A stretch of 64,000 nucleotides of DNA. It comes from Sphingobium aromaticiconvertens (GTDB lineage: Bacteria; Pseudomonadota; Alphaproteobacteria; Sphingomonadales; Sphingomonadaceae). Below, one piece after another: positions 19,782-28,662 of the stretch. The position numbers and the translations under genes are program-made. Below the pieces are notes generated by a model that saw only the letters and a program-made list of their open reading frames with translations, did not search any database and was not told the origin of the DNA. Position 1 is the first letter of the stretch, and each line of letters opens with the position of its first letter. Location of the stretch: NCBI RefSeq assembly GCF_037154075.1, contig NZ_JBANRJ010000001.1, positions 310,001 through 374,000 of the forward strand, given 5' to 3'.

Positions 19782-20234
19782 ATGGCGATTTCAACGGAAA
19801 CATGGGCCGAAAAATATGCAGCCTTTCCCCCTCCACCGCCGGAAACCGACCCGCGCGTCGATGCGCTGGTCAACGACCTGATCGGCCGGATCGCTGACAA
19901 ATGGACCATGTTGATTCTGGAGGTGCTGGAGGAAAACGGCCCCGCCCGCTTTTCGGCCATAGGCAAAGCGGTAGACGGCATCAGCCAGAAGATGCTGACC
20001 CAGACCCTGCGCCACATGGAGCGCGACGGCCTGGTCACCCGCACCGTCTTCCCGGTCGTTCCTCCGCGCGTCGACTATGCCCTGACACCGATGGGCAATA
20101 CACTGAGCGCCGCCTTTTGTGGTGTATGGATCTGGGCGGAAAAGCATCTGGGCGAAGTCGATGCCGCACGGCAGGCATTTGATGATAGGGCGGACTATCA
20201 GCCGACCGATGCAGCGTTGAAAACCGCCAGTTGA
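19782..20234 (+). CDS. HxlR-family transcriptional regulator
   Basis: A compact 150-aa winged-helix regulator: [20 protein letters not shown], then [19 protein letters not shown] with the wing [19 protein letters not shown] are classic HxlR. ATG 19782 has AGGAAAGA upstream. A proline-rich stretch (PPPPP) precedes the HTH. It probably regulates the divergent SDR and itself. Its last 37 bp overlap the convergent GST gene, an unusually long antisense overlap. Confidence 0.92.
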   Translation: MAISTETWAEKYAAFPPPPPETDPRVDALVNDLIGRIADKWTMLILEVLEENGPARFSAIGKAVDGISQKMLTQTLRHMERDGLVTRTVFPVVPPRVDYALTPMGNTLSAAFCGVWIWAEKHLGEVDAARQAFDDRADYQPTDAALKTAS

Positions 20235-20848
20235 TCGTCGAAAGCCCGTTGATAGGCAGGCCGTGCTTCACCACGGGCTATATAGGCCGGAAGATTCGGA
20301 TATTCCTCCAACAGGCCCGATCCGTTCAAACTGCGCAGCACCGTCACCATCAACAGATCAGCGGCGCTGAACGCCCCGTCGAGCCACTCGGCATCGCCAA
20401 GGTGACTGGACAATGCGTTCAGCAGGCCACGGATTCGATCCTTGAGGAGCGCCAGGCGCTCCTCATACCAGACCTTGTCGCGTTCTACGAATATGGCGAT
20501 TGAGCGATCGAAAATCGGCGGTTCCATCGTGTTGAGCGCGGCAAACATCCATGTGATCGCGCGCGCCCGGGCATTGGCATCGTCAGGCAGCAGGCCCGCA
20601 TGGCGCCCGGCGATATGGAACACGATGGCTCCCGACTCGAACAAGGCGAGATCGCCTTCTTCATAGGTGGGAATCTGCCCGAAAGGATGCAACGCCCGAT
20701 GCGCGGGCTCCTTCATCTCAGCAAATGAAAGAAGTCGAACGTCGTAAGGCTGGCCTACTTCTTCGAGCGCCCAGCGAACACGCATGTCGCGCGCCAGTCC
20801 TTGGCCGCGATCGGGAGATCGTTCAAAGGCGGTGATGGTGATGGTCAT
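20198..20848 (-). CDS. Glutathione S-transferase family protein
   Basis: A 216-aa GST-fold protein. The N-terminal thioredoxin-like half contains the cis-Pro in [20 protein letters not shown], with ES the glutathione gamma-glutamyl contact; the C-terminal half is all-helical and holds the N-capping motif [14 protein letters not shown]. It probably conjugates or reduces electrophiles with glutathione. ATG 20848 follows GGAG; a 36-codon extension upstream is unlike the family. It is convergent with and overlaps the HxlR gene, and downstream of the TonB gene's transcript end. Confidence 0.88.
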   Translation of the reverse strand: MTITITAFERSPDRGQGLARDMRVRWALEEVGQPYDVRLLSFAEMKEPAHRALHPFGQIPTYEEGDLALFESGAIVFHIAGRHAGLLPDDANARARAITWMFAALNTMEPPIFDRSIAIFVERDKVWYEERLALLKDRIRGLLNALSSHLGDAEWLDGAFSAADLLMVTVLRSLNGSGLLEEYPNLPAYIARGEARPAYQRAFDDQLAVFNAASVG

Positions 20849-20937
20849 CGCTAGGCTCCGATGATTGCACGATACCCCCGCCAAATAGCCGTTTGACACC
20901 GGGAAGTCGAACAAGCGCTTTCCAGAGAGGAAGCGAC

Positions 20938-20970
20938 GCGCCGCCATCTCCGCCATGGAGACGGCGGCGC
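20938..20970 (-). terminator. Terminator-like hairpin after the TonB gene
   Basis: GCGCCGCCATCTCC and GGAGACGGCGGCGC pair over 14 bp with one mismatch around GCCAT. It lies 10 bp past the TonB-family stop on the minus strand. There is no T-run, so it may stabilise the 3' end rather than terminate by itself. Confidence 0.45.
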
Positions 20971-20979
20971 ACCGTAAGC

Positions 20980-21750
20980 CTACCGCCCTTCCAGCTTGAA
21001 ATAGACGGTCAGTATCTTGGTCCCAGTCACTGGCACGCCGTCCCGGGTCGCCGGGCGGAAGCGCCAGGCTTTGCGCGCGTGCCGCTCGGTTGCGATCCAG
21101 AAGGCGTCATTGCTGGCGGACAGCCGCTCGATGTCCGTGATGCGCCCGTCCGCACCGATGGTCACGCGCACTGTCACCTTCCCCTCTTCGTTCAGGCGGA
21201 TCATCGCGCCGGGATAATCGGGCTGGAAGGCGCGAAGGGCGCGCGCATCGATCTGCGCTTCCACAAGCACGGGGGCGGGGATCGGCGGCAACTCTGGTTG
21301 CGGGATTATCCCCGTGCCGCCGTCACCGGGCAGCGGTGTGAGCGGAATGTCGGGCACGCGCAAGGTGTCGTCGGTGGGAACATTGACGAGGGTGTCGGGC
21401 GTGGTCGTTTGCTCGATCCGGGCTTTGCTGTCCGCCTTGGGCGGCGTATCCGGCACGATTTCAGGGGGCGGTAGATCGATGGGAATATTGGTCCCCGTGA
21501 GACTGGCGGGCATATAGGTCTCATAGACCGTGCGCGGAACCAGCAGGAACACGCCAACCGCCAGCGCGTGCACGGCAATCGCGCCGCCAAGGCCGAAAGG
21601 CGACCCCTTACCCCCGCCATAGCGCGATCCCGAATCATCGACCGCGTCGGCAACCCGTCCGCGCCCAAAGCCTATGGTCGAGCCATGCCCACTCGCCAGC
21701 ATCGCGCGGCCGTGCCGCCATCCGGTCATCACCTTATCGCCTTTGGTCAT
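20980..21750 (-). CDS. TonB-family energy transducer
   Basis: A 256-aa inner-membrane anchored protein: one helix near residues 45-65 (GGAIAVHALAVGVFLLVP), a Pro/Asp-rich periplasmic linker (LPPPEIVPDTPP), and a C-terminal TonB domain (ALRAFQPDYPGAMIRLNEEG, then VTVRVTIGADGRITD and WRFRPATRDG). TonB proteins couple the proton-motive force to outer-membrane receptors. ATG 21750 follows GGAG. No ExbB/ExbD or receptor is adjacent. A near-perfect Zur-type box at 21796-21814 suggests it is made under zinc shortage. Confidence 0.92.
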   Translation of the reverse strand: MTKGDKVMTGWRHGRAMLASGHGSTIGFGRGRVADAVDDSGSRYGGGKGSPFGLGGAIAVHALAVGVFLLVPRTVYETYMPASLTGTNIPIDLPPPEIVPDTPPKADSKARIEQTTTPDTLVNVPTDDTLRVPDIPLTPLPGDGGTGIIPQPELPPIPAPVLVEAQIDARALRAFQPDYPGAMIRLNEEGKVTVRVTIGADGRITDIERLSASNDAFWIATERHARKAWRFRPATRDGVPVTGTKILTVYFKLEGR

Positions 21751-21795
21751 GCTCCATCTCCTTATGCTTCCGCCTATCTGCGCAGAAACTATGAT

Positions 21796-21814
21796 AATGG
21801 TATAACATAACATT
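21796..21814 (-). promoter_or_regulatory. Candidate Zur box upstream of the TonB-family gene
   Basis: AATGGTAT-AAC-ATAACATT, 46 bp before the start codon. Known alphaproteobacterial Zur sites have the form AATGTTAT-N3-ATAACATT; 15 of 16 arm positions match. A further short dyad TTGCG-AA-CGCAA (21813-21824) overlaps its distal edge. Confidence 0.65.
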
Positions 21815-21849
21815 GCGAACGCAAGTGAAATCATCGACCGCCCAAAATG

Positions 21850-23145
21850 CTAAAAGGAGACGTCGATCACATGGATAAGGACGCCCACCAGTCCGCCCAC
21901 AAGCGTCCCATTGATGCGAATATATTGCAGGTCGCGGCCGACGGCATTTTCCAATCGGCTCGTCACCGTTCCAGCATCCCAGCCGCGCACCGTCTCGCTC
22001 ACCAGCGTCACGATCGCGTCGCCATAGCTCGCCGTCGCCCCCACCGCCGTCCGCCGGACGAAACGGTTGATAAGCGCACGCAACCGCGCATCGGATTGCA
22101 GCGTCCCGCCCAGTTGGCGCAGTGCCTCACCCAGCCGCCCGGCCATCGCCGCGCCAGGGTCCCGCGCGGCCCGCAGCAACCCGGCCCGGCCCTGTTCCCA
22201 CAAGCCGTCGATCCAGCGCTGCATGGCGGGGTTGTCGACAATCTCGTCCCGGACCTTCGCTACCTTCGCTTGCATCACGATGTCGAACTGTAAGTCGGAG
22301 GCCAGTTTTTGCATCCCCTCCTCCGCCTTCAGGCGAAGGCTGTGGCCGGGGTCATCCGCCATATCGGCCAGCATCTTGCGCAACCCGTCAATGATCGCAT
22401 TGGCCAGATTTTCGTCCAGCCCCGTCCAGCGCATGATCTTGCCCGCCCGGTCATGCACTATTTGCCGGATCAGATGGTCATTGGCCTCCAGCGTCTTGTC
22501 GGCCCAGTGGATGATGCCGTCCATCACCGGCCCATGCCGCCCGTCGCGCATCGCCGCCTCGATCGCCTGGCCGATCAGCGGGGCGAGGTTGATGGCGCGC
22601 AGCCGCTGGGCGATCGCGCCCTTTACCATCCCACCAAGCCGTTCCTGATCCAGCGCCTCCATCATGTCGGCAACCAGGCGCGATGCGCCCTGCCGCAACC
22701 GCCCGTCACTGGCCGATGGGCTGGCAAGGAAGCGCCCGGCCGCCGCCGCCACGTCCAGCCCGCCCATCCGCCGCGCGACGACGGCAGGCGTCAGGAAATT
22801 GTCGCGCAGGAAAATTGCCAGCGTGTCGCCGATCCGGTCCTTGTTGCGCGGGATGATCGCGGTATGCGGGATCGGCAGGCCCAGCGGATGGCGAAACAGC
22901 GCGGTGACGGCAAACCAGTCGGCGAGGCCACCGACCATCGCCGCTTCGGCAAAGGCCTGAATGAAACCAACCACCGGATGCACCGGGCCGATCATGCGTG
23001 CAGCGATGAACAGGAGCGCCATCGCCAGCAACATCGCCGTGGCGACCATCCGCATCCGCCGCGCGGGGTGAGCCAAAGTCAGGGACGATGGAAGGGCCGA
23101 TGACAGGGGCAGCCCAATCGGCCGAAGGTCGCGCAGCAGCTTCAT
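21850..23145 (-). CDS. DUF445 family membrane protein
   Basis: A 431-aa protein with two N-terminal membrane helices (about 33-75), the conserved GGLADWFAVTALFRHPLGLP directly after, then a long helical body and a closing membrane segment (INGTLVGGLVGVLIHVI). This is the DUF445/YheB-YtwI architecture. Function is not established; it probably forms an inner-membrane anchored coiled scaffold. The gene stands alone between the tonB promoter and the RND pump. Confidence 0.9.
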   Translation of the reverse strand: MKLLRDLRPIGLPLSSALPSSLTLAHPARRMRMVATAMLLAMALLFIAARMIGPVHPVVGFIQAFAEAAMVGGLADWFAVTALFRHPLGLPIPHTAIIPRNKDRIGDTLAIFLRDNFLTPAVVARRMGGLDVAAAAGRFLASPSASDGRLRQGASRLVADMMEALDQERLGGMVKGAIAQRLRAINLAPLIGQAIEAAMRDGRHGPVMDGIIHWADKTLEANDHLIRQIVHDRAGKIMRWTGLDENLANAIIDGLRKMLADMADDPGHSLRLKAEEGMQKLASDLQFDIVMQAKVAKVRDEIVDNPAMQRWIDGLWEQGRAGLLRAARDPGAAMAGRLGEALRQLGGTLQSDARLRALINRFVRRTAVGATASYGDAIVTLVSETVRGWDAGTVTSRLENAVGRDLQYIRINGTLVGGLVGVLIHVIDVSF

Positions 23146-23204
23146 GGTCCCTAAACGGTTACGCGCCCGTTTCGTTCAGGGGAAGCCCCCCATCGATGCG
23201 GATT

Positions 23205-26200
23205 TTACTCCGCTGGCTGCACTTCACCCGGATGAGCGGCATCATCCCCCTTTTTGTAGGTGAGCAGGCGATCGCCCAGCCGTGGTCCGACCCAGCTTTC
23301 AATCGCGATCGCCAGACTGAAGGTCGCAGGCACGATCACCAGCGTCAGCACCGTCGACAGCAACAGGCCGCCGATCACGGTGATGCCCATGGGCGCGCGC
23401 CATGCTCCGTCACCCGACAGCGACAATGCCGTGGGCACCATGCCCGCGACCATCGCCACCGTGGTCATGACGATCGGTTGCGCGCGCTTGTGCCCGGCGT
23501 CCACGATCGCCTCGAACTTGGGCACGCCCTTCTCCATCTCCTCCAGCGCGAAGTCGATGACCAGAATGGAGTTTTTGGCTACGATCCCCAACAGCATGAG
23601 CAGCCCGATGAACACCGGCATCGACAGCGGCTGTCCGGTAAGGTGCAGCGCAATCGCGCCCCCCAGCGGCGCCAGCAACAGCGATCCCAGATTTACGAAG
23701 GGCGGCATGATCCGCTTGTACAACAGCACCAGCACCGCCAGCACCAACAGGATGCCCGATATGACGGCGACGACGAAGTTGCCGAGCATCTCCGCCTGCC
23801 ATTTGGCGTCCCCGGCATTGATCTTCTGCACGTCCGCAATGCGGCCTTCATTCAGGGCCTTCATCAGCGGCAAGGCATTGATCTTCTGCATGGCCTGGCT
23901 GGTGACGATGCCCGGCGCCAGATCCGCACCCACGACGATACGGCGGATCTGGTTATAGCGCCGGATCTGCGTTGGTCCCGCGCCAAAACCAATATCGGCA
24001 ACCACCTTCAGGGGCACGGAACCACCGTTGACCGTTGGCACGGGCATATTCTCGATCGTGGCGATATCCTTGCGGCTATCCTCGGCGATGGCGACACGGA
24101 TCGGAATCTGGCGATCGGACAGCGAGAATTTGGCGCTGTTCTGGTCGATCTCCCCGATCGTCGCGATGCGGATCGTCTGGCTCAGCGCCGACGTAGTCAC
24201 GCCCATGCTGGCGGCCAGATCCATGCGCGGCTTGATGATGATCTCCGGCCGTTGCATGTCGCCCGCAACCCGCGGTGCGCGCAATTCCTTGATTCCGGTC
24301 ATCTGCGCGACCAGTTGATTGGCGACCGACTCCAGCTTTACCGGGTCATCAGACCCGAACATCATGATGATGTCGCGGCCAAAGCCGCCACCCGACTGCG
24401 ACTGAAAATTGACCCGCGCGTCGGCCACGGTCTGGAACTTGGGCGCAACCTTGCGCTCCCAATCCACCGACGACATCGGCCGATCCTTTTTGAGCGTCAG
24501 GAAAATGTCGGCACTGCTCGTCTCGATATCGGCAAAGGCGGCGTCAACGACATCGGTGTCGGCAGCCAGCATGTCCGCCACCTTGCGAGTGATGGCCGTG
24601 GTTTGCGCCAACGTGCTGCCCGGCACCGTCTCGATCTTCACCTGGCTGAAATCGGTGTTGGTGATCGGCTGGAAGGTCATCGGCAGCGTGGCAAAGGCGA
24701 TGATCGTGGCGATGAAGGCCAGGAAACCGAAGCCGACCGTCCACATACGATGGTCCAGGAAGATCGCGGTGAAGCGGTGCCAGCCGCCTCTGGCGCGATG
24801 GGCAATCGCCCGCCGCTCGTCCAGCGACCAGCGCAACACGCTCATATAACGGTCCATCAACCAGCCTTCGCCATGACTTTCCTCGCCATGGGCCTTGAGG
24901 AAATAGGCAGCGATCATCGGCGTGATCAGGCGCGCGACGGCAAGGCTCATCAGCACGGAAACGACCACGGTCATGCCGAACTGGATGAAGAATTGCCCCG
25001 AAATACCGGGCATCAACGCTACGGGCAGGAACACCGCGACGATCGCCATGGTGGTGGCCAACACGGCCAGGCCGATTTCATCCGCCGCGTCGATCGACGC
25101 CTGATAGGCGCTTTTGCCCATCCGCATATGACGCACGATATTCTCGATCTCCACGATCGCATCATCGACCAGCACGCCCGCGACAAGACTCAGCGCCAGC
25201 AGCGAGATGCCGTTCAGCGTAAAGCCCATCATATCCATGAACCAGAAGGACGGGATCGCCGACAGCGGAATCGCAAGCGCGGAAATCATCGTCGCGCGCC
25301 AGTCGCGCAGGAACAGGAAGACGATGACCACCGCCAGCACGGCGCCCTCGATCATCGCGGCCATTGCCGAATGATATTGCTCCTTGGTATAATCGACGCT
25401 GGTGTAAAGTTGCTTGAAGCGAACCTTTGGATTTTCCTTCTGCAACTTGTCGAGGACCTTCATCGACTCGTCATAGACGGTGACGTCCGACGACCCCTTG
25501 GCCTTCTCCATGCTGAAGCTAGTCACCTGTCGACCGTTCATCAGCGCGATCGAGCGTTGTTCGGCATACATGTCACGCACCGTGGCAAGGTCGGCCAGTT
25601 TTGCGACACGCCCGCCGGAAATCGCGATCTGCGTCTGGCCCAGGTCACGCGCATTACGGGCATTGCCCAGCACGCGGATCGACTGTTCGGCGCCAGCGAT
25701 CTCGGTGCGGCCGCCCGCCGCATTCAGGTTCACCTGTTGCAGTTGCTGATTAACCTGCGCCGCGGTGATGCCATGCGACTGGAGCTTTGCAGGATCCAGG
25801 ATGACGCGGATTTCGCGGCTGACACCGCCACCCCGCTTGACCGCAGCCATGCCGCTGATCGACAGCAGCCGCTTGGCGACCGTGTTATCGACATACCAGG
25901 ACAGCTCCTCCAGCGTCATGTCGGTCGCTTCGGCGCTGAAATAGGCGATCGGCCCACCGTCGATATCCTCGCGCATGACCTGCGGTTCCAATATCCCTTC
26001 CGGCAGGTCGCTGCGGATCTGGTCGACTGCATTCTTGACGTCGCTGACCGCCCGGTCGATCGGGGTACCGATCTGGAACTGGACAAATGTGCGCGACTGG
26101 CCTTCCAGCGCGATGGACGTGATTTCGTCCACCCCGCTGATCGCCCGCACGGCGGCTTCGACCCGCTGCGTGACCTGGGTTTCCAGTTCGGTGGGCGCGG

Positions 26201-26369
26201 CGCCGGGCTGGCTGACAATGACGTTGACCAGCGGAAAGCTGATGTCGGGATTGTTATTGACGTCCATCCGGGAGAAGCTGATCAGCCCCGCCAGCACCAG
26301 CGCCGCGAAAATCACCAACGGCGTCACCGGGTTACGGATGGCCCATGCGGACATGTTGCGGAAACTCAT
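23205..26369 (-). CDS. RND efflux pump, inner-membrane permease (AcrB/HAE-1 type)
   Basis: A 1054-aa RND transporter with twelve helices in two halves and two large periplasmic loops. The proton relay Asp pair is in GVLVDDAIVEIENI of helix 4. The start FRNMSAWAIRNPVTPLVIF and repeated RPGAAPTE-like porter features (QPGAAPTELE) fit the HAE-1/AcrB group, which exports hydrophobic compounds from the periplasm through a trimer. The adaptor gene lies 112 bp upstream on the same strand. No TolC-type channel is in the window, so a shared one must be used. Confidence 0.95.
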   Translation of the reverse strand: MSFRNMSAWAIRNPVTPLVIFAALVLAGLISFSRMDVNNNPDISFPLVNVIVSQPGAAPTELETQVTQRVEAAVRAISGVDEITSIALEGQSRTFVQFQIGTPIDRAVSDVKNAVDQIRSDLPEGILEPQVMREDIDGGPIAYFSAEATDMTLEELSWYVDNTVAKRLLSISGMAAVKRGGGVSREIRVILDPAKLQSHGITAAQVNQQLQQVNLNAAGGRTEIAGAEQSIRVLGNARNARDLGQTQIAISGGRVAKLADLATVRDMYAEQRSIALMNGRQVTSFSMEKAKGSSDVTVYDESMKVLDKLQKENPKVRFKQLYTSVDYTKEQYHSAMAAMIEGAVLAVVIVFLFLRDWRATMISALAIPLSAIPSFWFMDMMGFTLNGISLLALSLVAGVLVDDAIVEIENIVRHMRMGKSAYQASIDAADEIGLAVLATTMAIVAVFLPVALMPGISGQFFIQFGMTVVVSVLMSLAVARLITPMIAAYFLKAHGEESHGEGWLMDRYMSVLRWSLDERRAIAHRARGGWHRFTAIFLDHRMWTVGFGFLAFIATIIAFATLPMTFQPITNTDFSQVKIETVPGSTLAQTTAITRKVADMLAADTDVVDAAFADIETSSADIFLTLKKDRPMSSVDWERKVAPKFQTVADARVNFQSQSGGGFGRDIIMMFGSDDPVKLESVANQLVAQMTGIKELRAPRVAGDMQRPEIIIKPRMDLAASMGVTTSALSQTIRIATIGEIDQNSAKFSLSDRQIPIRVAIAEDSRKDIATIENMPVPTVNGGSVPLKVVADIGFGAGPTQIRRYNQIRRIVVGADLAPGIVTSQAMQKINALPLMKALNEGRIADVQKINAGDAKWQAEMLGNFVVAVISGILLVLAVLVLLYKRIMPPFVNLGSLLLAPLGGAIALHLTGQPLSMPVFIGLLMLLGIVAKNSILVIDFALEEMEKGVPKFEAIVDAGHKRAQPIVMTTVAMVAGMVPTALSLSGDGAWRAPMGITVIGGLLLSTVLTLVIVPATFSLAIAIESWVGPRLGDRLLTYKKGDDAAHPGEVQPAE

Positions 26370-26481
26370 GATCGGCTTTCCTTCGCCGGACGCACCGCGC
26401 CCTCTTCAAACATGGCGACGCATCTTATGCGCCTTGATCGTGTTCGACGACGCCCATCGGTCCGACGGGCGCCGTCCACCT

Positions 26482-27654
26482 TCATGTCGCCTTCAACAAT
26501 TCCGGTTTCACCTTCTGTCCTGGGGTCAGGAAGGCGCCGGCGGAGGTCACGATCTTTTCGCTGCCCGTAATACCGCTCGTCACCGCGACACCCGCATCAG
26601 ACACCTGGCCGACGGTCACATCGCGACGCTGCACCATGTTCTTGGCATCAACGATATAGACGAAACTGCCCTTGGGATCGCTTTGCACGGCCGATTCGGG
26701 CAACAGCGGAGCCGTACCCGACCCGCTGATCATCGACGCAGAGGCAAAGCCGCCGGGCCGGAGCGCAGGATTATAAGGGATGGCGATCCGGGCGATGCCC
26801 TGCCGGTTCTGTGGATCGATCACCGGCGACACCTGCCAGACCTGTCCGGCGAAGCTGTCCTTGCCGCCAACCGGCGTCACCATGGCGCGATTGCCGACGC
26901 GCAGCGTTTGAAGATCGCCCTCGCTCACCTGCGCGCGCATCTCCATCTCACCGCCCTTGGCCATGCGGAACAGAACGCCGCTGCCCGATCCGACAATCTG
27001 GCCCGGTTCAACCGTGCGGGTCAGGACCAGGCCTGCGGCGGGCGCGCGAATATCCAGACGGCCAGTGCGGGCGCGCTGCTCGCCCAACTGGGCGATGGCG
27101 ACATTGACACGCGCGGCGGCGGCGTCACGGGTCGCGGTCCGCTGGTCGATATCGGCCTGGCTGATGAAGCCGCGGCCCACCAGCGACTTGGCGCGGTCGA
27201 GCTGTGCCTGCGCCAGCTTGGCATCGGCACGCGCCACCTCTACCTGCGCAGCGAGCGAGCGAACCTGTTCGGACTGGACAGACCGTTCGAGGACGGCCAG
27301 CACCTGCCCCTCCGTGACCCAATCGCCCGGCTGAACGAGTACGCGCGTCACCTGCCCGCCCTCACCGACCACACCGACGGGCATGTCAATCCGCGCGCCG
27401 AGCGATCCGGTCGTGGTCACGGTGCGATCGACGGTGGAGCGGCCGGGCGTGACAACCGTCACTACGGGCACTTGCACTCCGACTTCGACTGGCGCAGCCG
27501 CGCCCTGGCCACGTATCGCAACCCAGGAAGCGATCGCCACCAATGCCAATATGACAACGGCCGCGATGATGATGCGCCGACGCTTGATCGCGCGCGCATC
27601 ATCCGCGTCCATCCCGCCGAGCGCATCGCTGGCGAAGTGCGTTTCGTAGTTCAT
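26482..27654 (-). CDS. RND efflux periplasmic adaptor subunit
   Basis: A membrane-fusion protein of about 390 aa: an N-terminal anchor (IIIAAVVILALVAIASWVAI), split lipoyl-like halves (GQVTRVLVQPGDWVTEGQVL and GRLDIRAPAAGLVLTRTVEPG), a helical hairpin between them, and beta-barrel and membrane-proximal domains. It bridges the RND permease to an outer-membrane channel. I chose ATG 27654; an ATG nine codons upstream (27681) is equally possible. It is the promoter-proximal gene of the pair. Confidence 0.92.
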   Translation of the reverse strand: MNYETHFASDALGGMDADDARAIKRRRIIIAAVVILALVAIASWVAIRGQGAAAPVEVGVQVPVVTVVTPGRSTVDRTVTTTGSLGARIDMPVGVVGEGGQVTRVLVQPGDWVTEGQVLAVLERSVQSEQVRSLAAQVEVARADAKLAQAQLDRAKSLVGRGFISQADIDQRTATRDAAAARVNVAIAQLGEQRARTGRLDIRAPAAGLVLTRTVEPGQIVGSGSGVLFRMAKGGEMEMRAQVSEGDLQTLRVGNRAMVTPVGGKDSFAGQVWQVSPVIDPQNRQGIARIAIPYNPALRPGGFASASMISGSGTAPLLPESAVQSDPKGSFVYIVDAKNMVQRRDVTVGQVSDAGVAVTSGITGSEKIVTSAGAFLTPGQKVKPELLKAT

Positions 27655-27859
27655 CCCGATCCGATCTGTTCCGACGGGCATCCCGCCCCCTTTGTCGCGC
27701 TGTATTATCCGAATAGATCACCATGCTCAAGCCGGAAAATTAGCCCCTCTCAGCCGAACGGTTGCCCTGTGTCATCCATGCGCGCGATTCACGCCCCCCT
27801 TGCCAAACACCCCCTTTCGTGGCGCTATCGTAACATTCGAAAGACGTGAGGGGTGAGGG

Positions 27860-28105
27860 ATGGAGATATTGGGCTGGATCGTGATCGGACTGCTGGCCGG
27901 TTCGATTGCAAAGCTGATCATGCCGGGCCGTGATCCGGGCGGCTGCGTCATCACCATGTTGCTGGGAATCGCGGGCGCGCTGCTGGCAGGCTATGTCGGC
28001 CGTCTGGCGGGATTGTATCGCGCGGACGAACAGGCAGGCTTCATCACCGCAACCCTGGGGGCGGTGGCGATATTGGTCGGCTATCGGTTCTTCATAAAAA
28101 AATAG
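27860..28105 (+). CDS. GlsB/YeaQ/YmgE-family stress-response membrane protein (copy A)
   Basis: An 81-aa protein of three membrane helices with the family motif GLLAGSIAKLIMPGRDPGG and GIAGALLAGYVGR. Members are often induced by envelope or general stress. It is convergent with a second paralogue at 28195-28452. The two are only distantly alike, the second being closer to YeaQ. No stress-type promoter is seen before this copy. Confidence 0.9.
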   Translation: MEILGWIVIGLLAGSIAKLIMPGRDPGGCVITMLLGIAGALLAGYVGRLAGLYRADEQAGFITATLGAVAILVGYRFFIKK

Positions 28106-28194
28106 CGATGGGAAAAGCCCCGCCGGTCCTGAAACCAACGAGGCTTTCCAGTCATATATTGCCGCATCGTGCGGGGGAAGGTCCAGTCAGGCGA

Positions 28195-28452
28195 TTAGCG
28201 CACCGACCCGCGACGTACCAGATTGACGATTGCGAGCAGGATGATCGCACCAGCCAGCGAAACCAGGAAGCTGTAGAGCGTCAGGCCAGCATTATTGATC
28301 GAACCGCCGCTGAAAATCAGGCCGCCGATGAAGGCGCCAACGATGCCGACGACGATATTCAGCAGGATGCCCTGCTGCGCGTCCGTCCGCATGACCATGC
28401 TGGCAAGCCAGCCGATGACACCACCCACGATCAACCAAAGAATGATACCCAT
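28195..28452 (-). CDS. GlsB/YeaQ/YmgE-family stress-response membrane protein (copy B)
   Basis: An 85-aa protein with three membrane helices: IILWLIVGGVIGWLASMVM, LLNIVVGIVGAFIGGLIF and a C-terminal LVSLAGAIILLAIVNLVRRG. It matches the YeaQ/transglycosylase-associated family. AAGGAG precedes the ATG. An EcfG-type promoter (28503-28527) lies 51 bp upstream, which would place it in the alphaproteobacterial general stress regulon. The gene faces copy A; GGAAAAGCC/GGCTTTCC (28111-28149) lies between the two 3' ends and may act as a weak shared terminator. Confidence 0.92.
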   Translation of the reverse strand: MGIILWLIVGGVIGWLASMVMRTDAQQGILLNIVVGIVGAFIGGLIFSGGSINNAGLTLYSFLVSLAGAIILLAIVNLVRRGSVR

Positions 28453-28502
28453 GACATAATCTCCTTGCCAACGCCCCCTGTCTGCGGGCTTCTGAAAGGT
28501 TC

Positions 28503-28527
28503 AACGGCGAACGAGGCTTCCCGTTCC
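28503..28527 (-). promoter_or_regulatory. Candidate EcfG (general stress) promoter of the YeaQ gene
   Basis: On the minus strand GGAAC (28527-28523), 16 bp, then CGTT (28506-28503). The known EcfG consensus is GGAAC-N16-17-CGTT. The distance to the start codon (51 bp) is reasonable, and the product is a typical stress protein. Confidence 0.6.
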
Positions 28528-28581
28528 CGCGCCCCCGCGATAATTCCGGCTGGGCAACCATTTGTGTAACGCAATGGCAAC

Positions 28582-28611
28582 AAAAAAGCCGCCCGGTTGA
28601 AACCGGGCGGC
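28582..28611 (-). terminator. Intrinsic terminator downstream of sciP
   Basis: On the minus strand GCCGCCCGGTT and AACCGGGCGGC form an 11-bp perfect stem with a 2-nt gap (TC) plus closing pairs, followed by TTTTTTG. It lies 51 bp past the sciP stop. Confidence 0.9.
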
Positions 28612-28662
28612 CATTATCGTCACGCCTGGGAAGCGGTTATGCCTGGGAGACTGGACGCGCGA

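Noticed and set aside
23088..26570. A 1160-codon open frame on the plus strand opposite the RND permease
   Set aside because: Antisense shadow of a GC-rich gene: low-complexity His/Arg/Asp-rich translation with no family features, while the minus strand encodes an intact RND pump.
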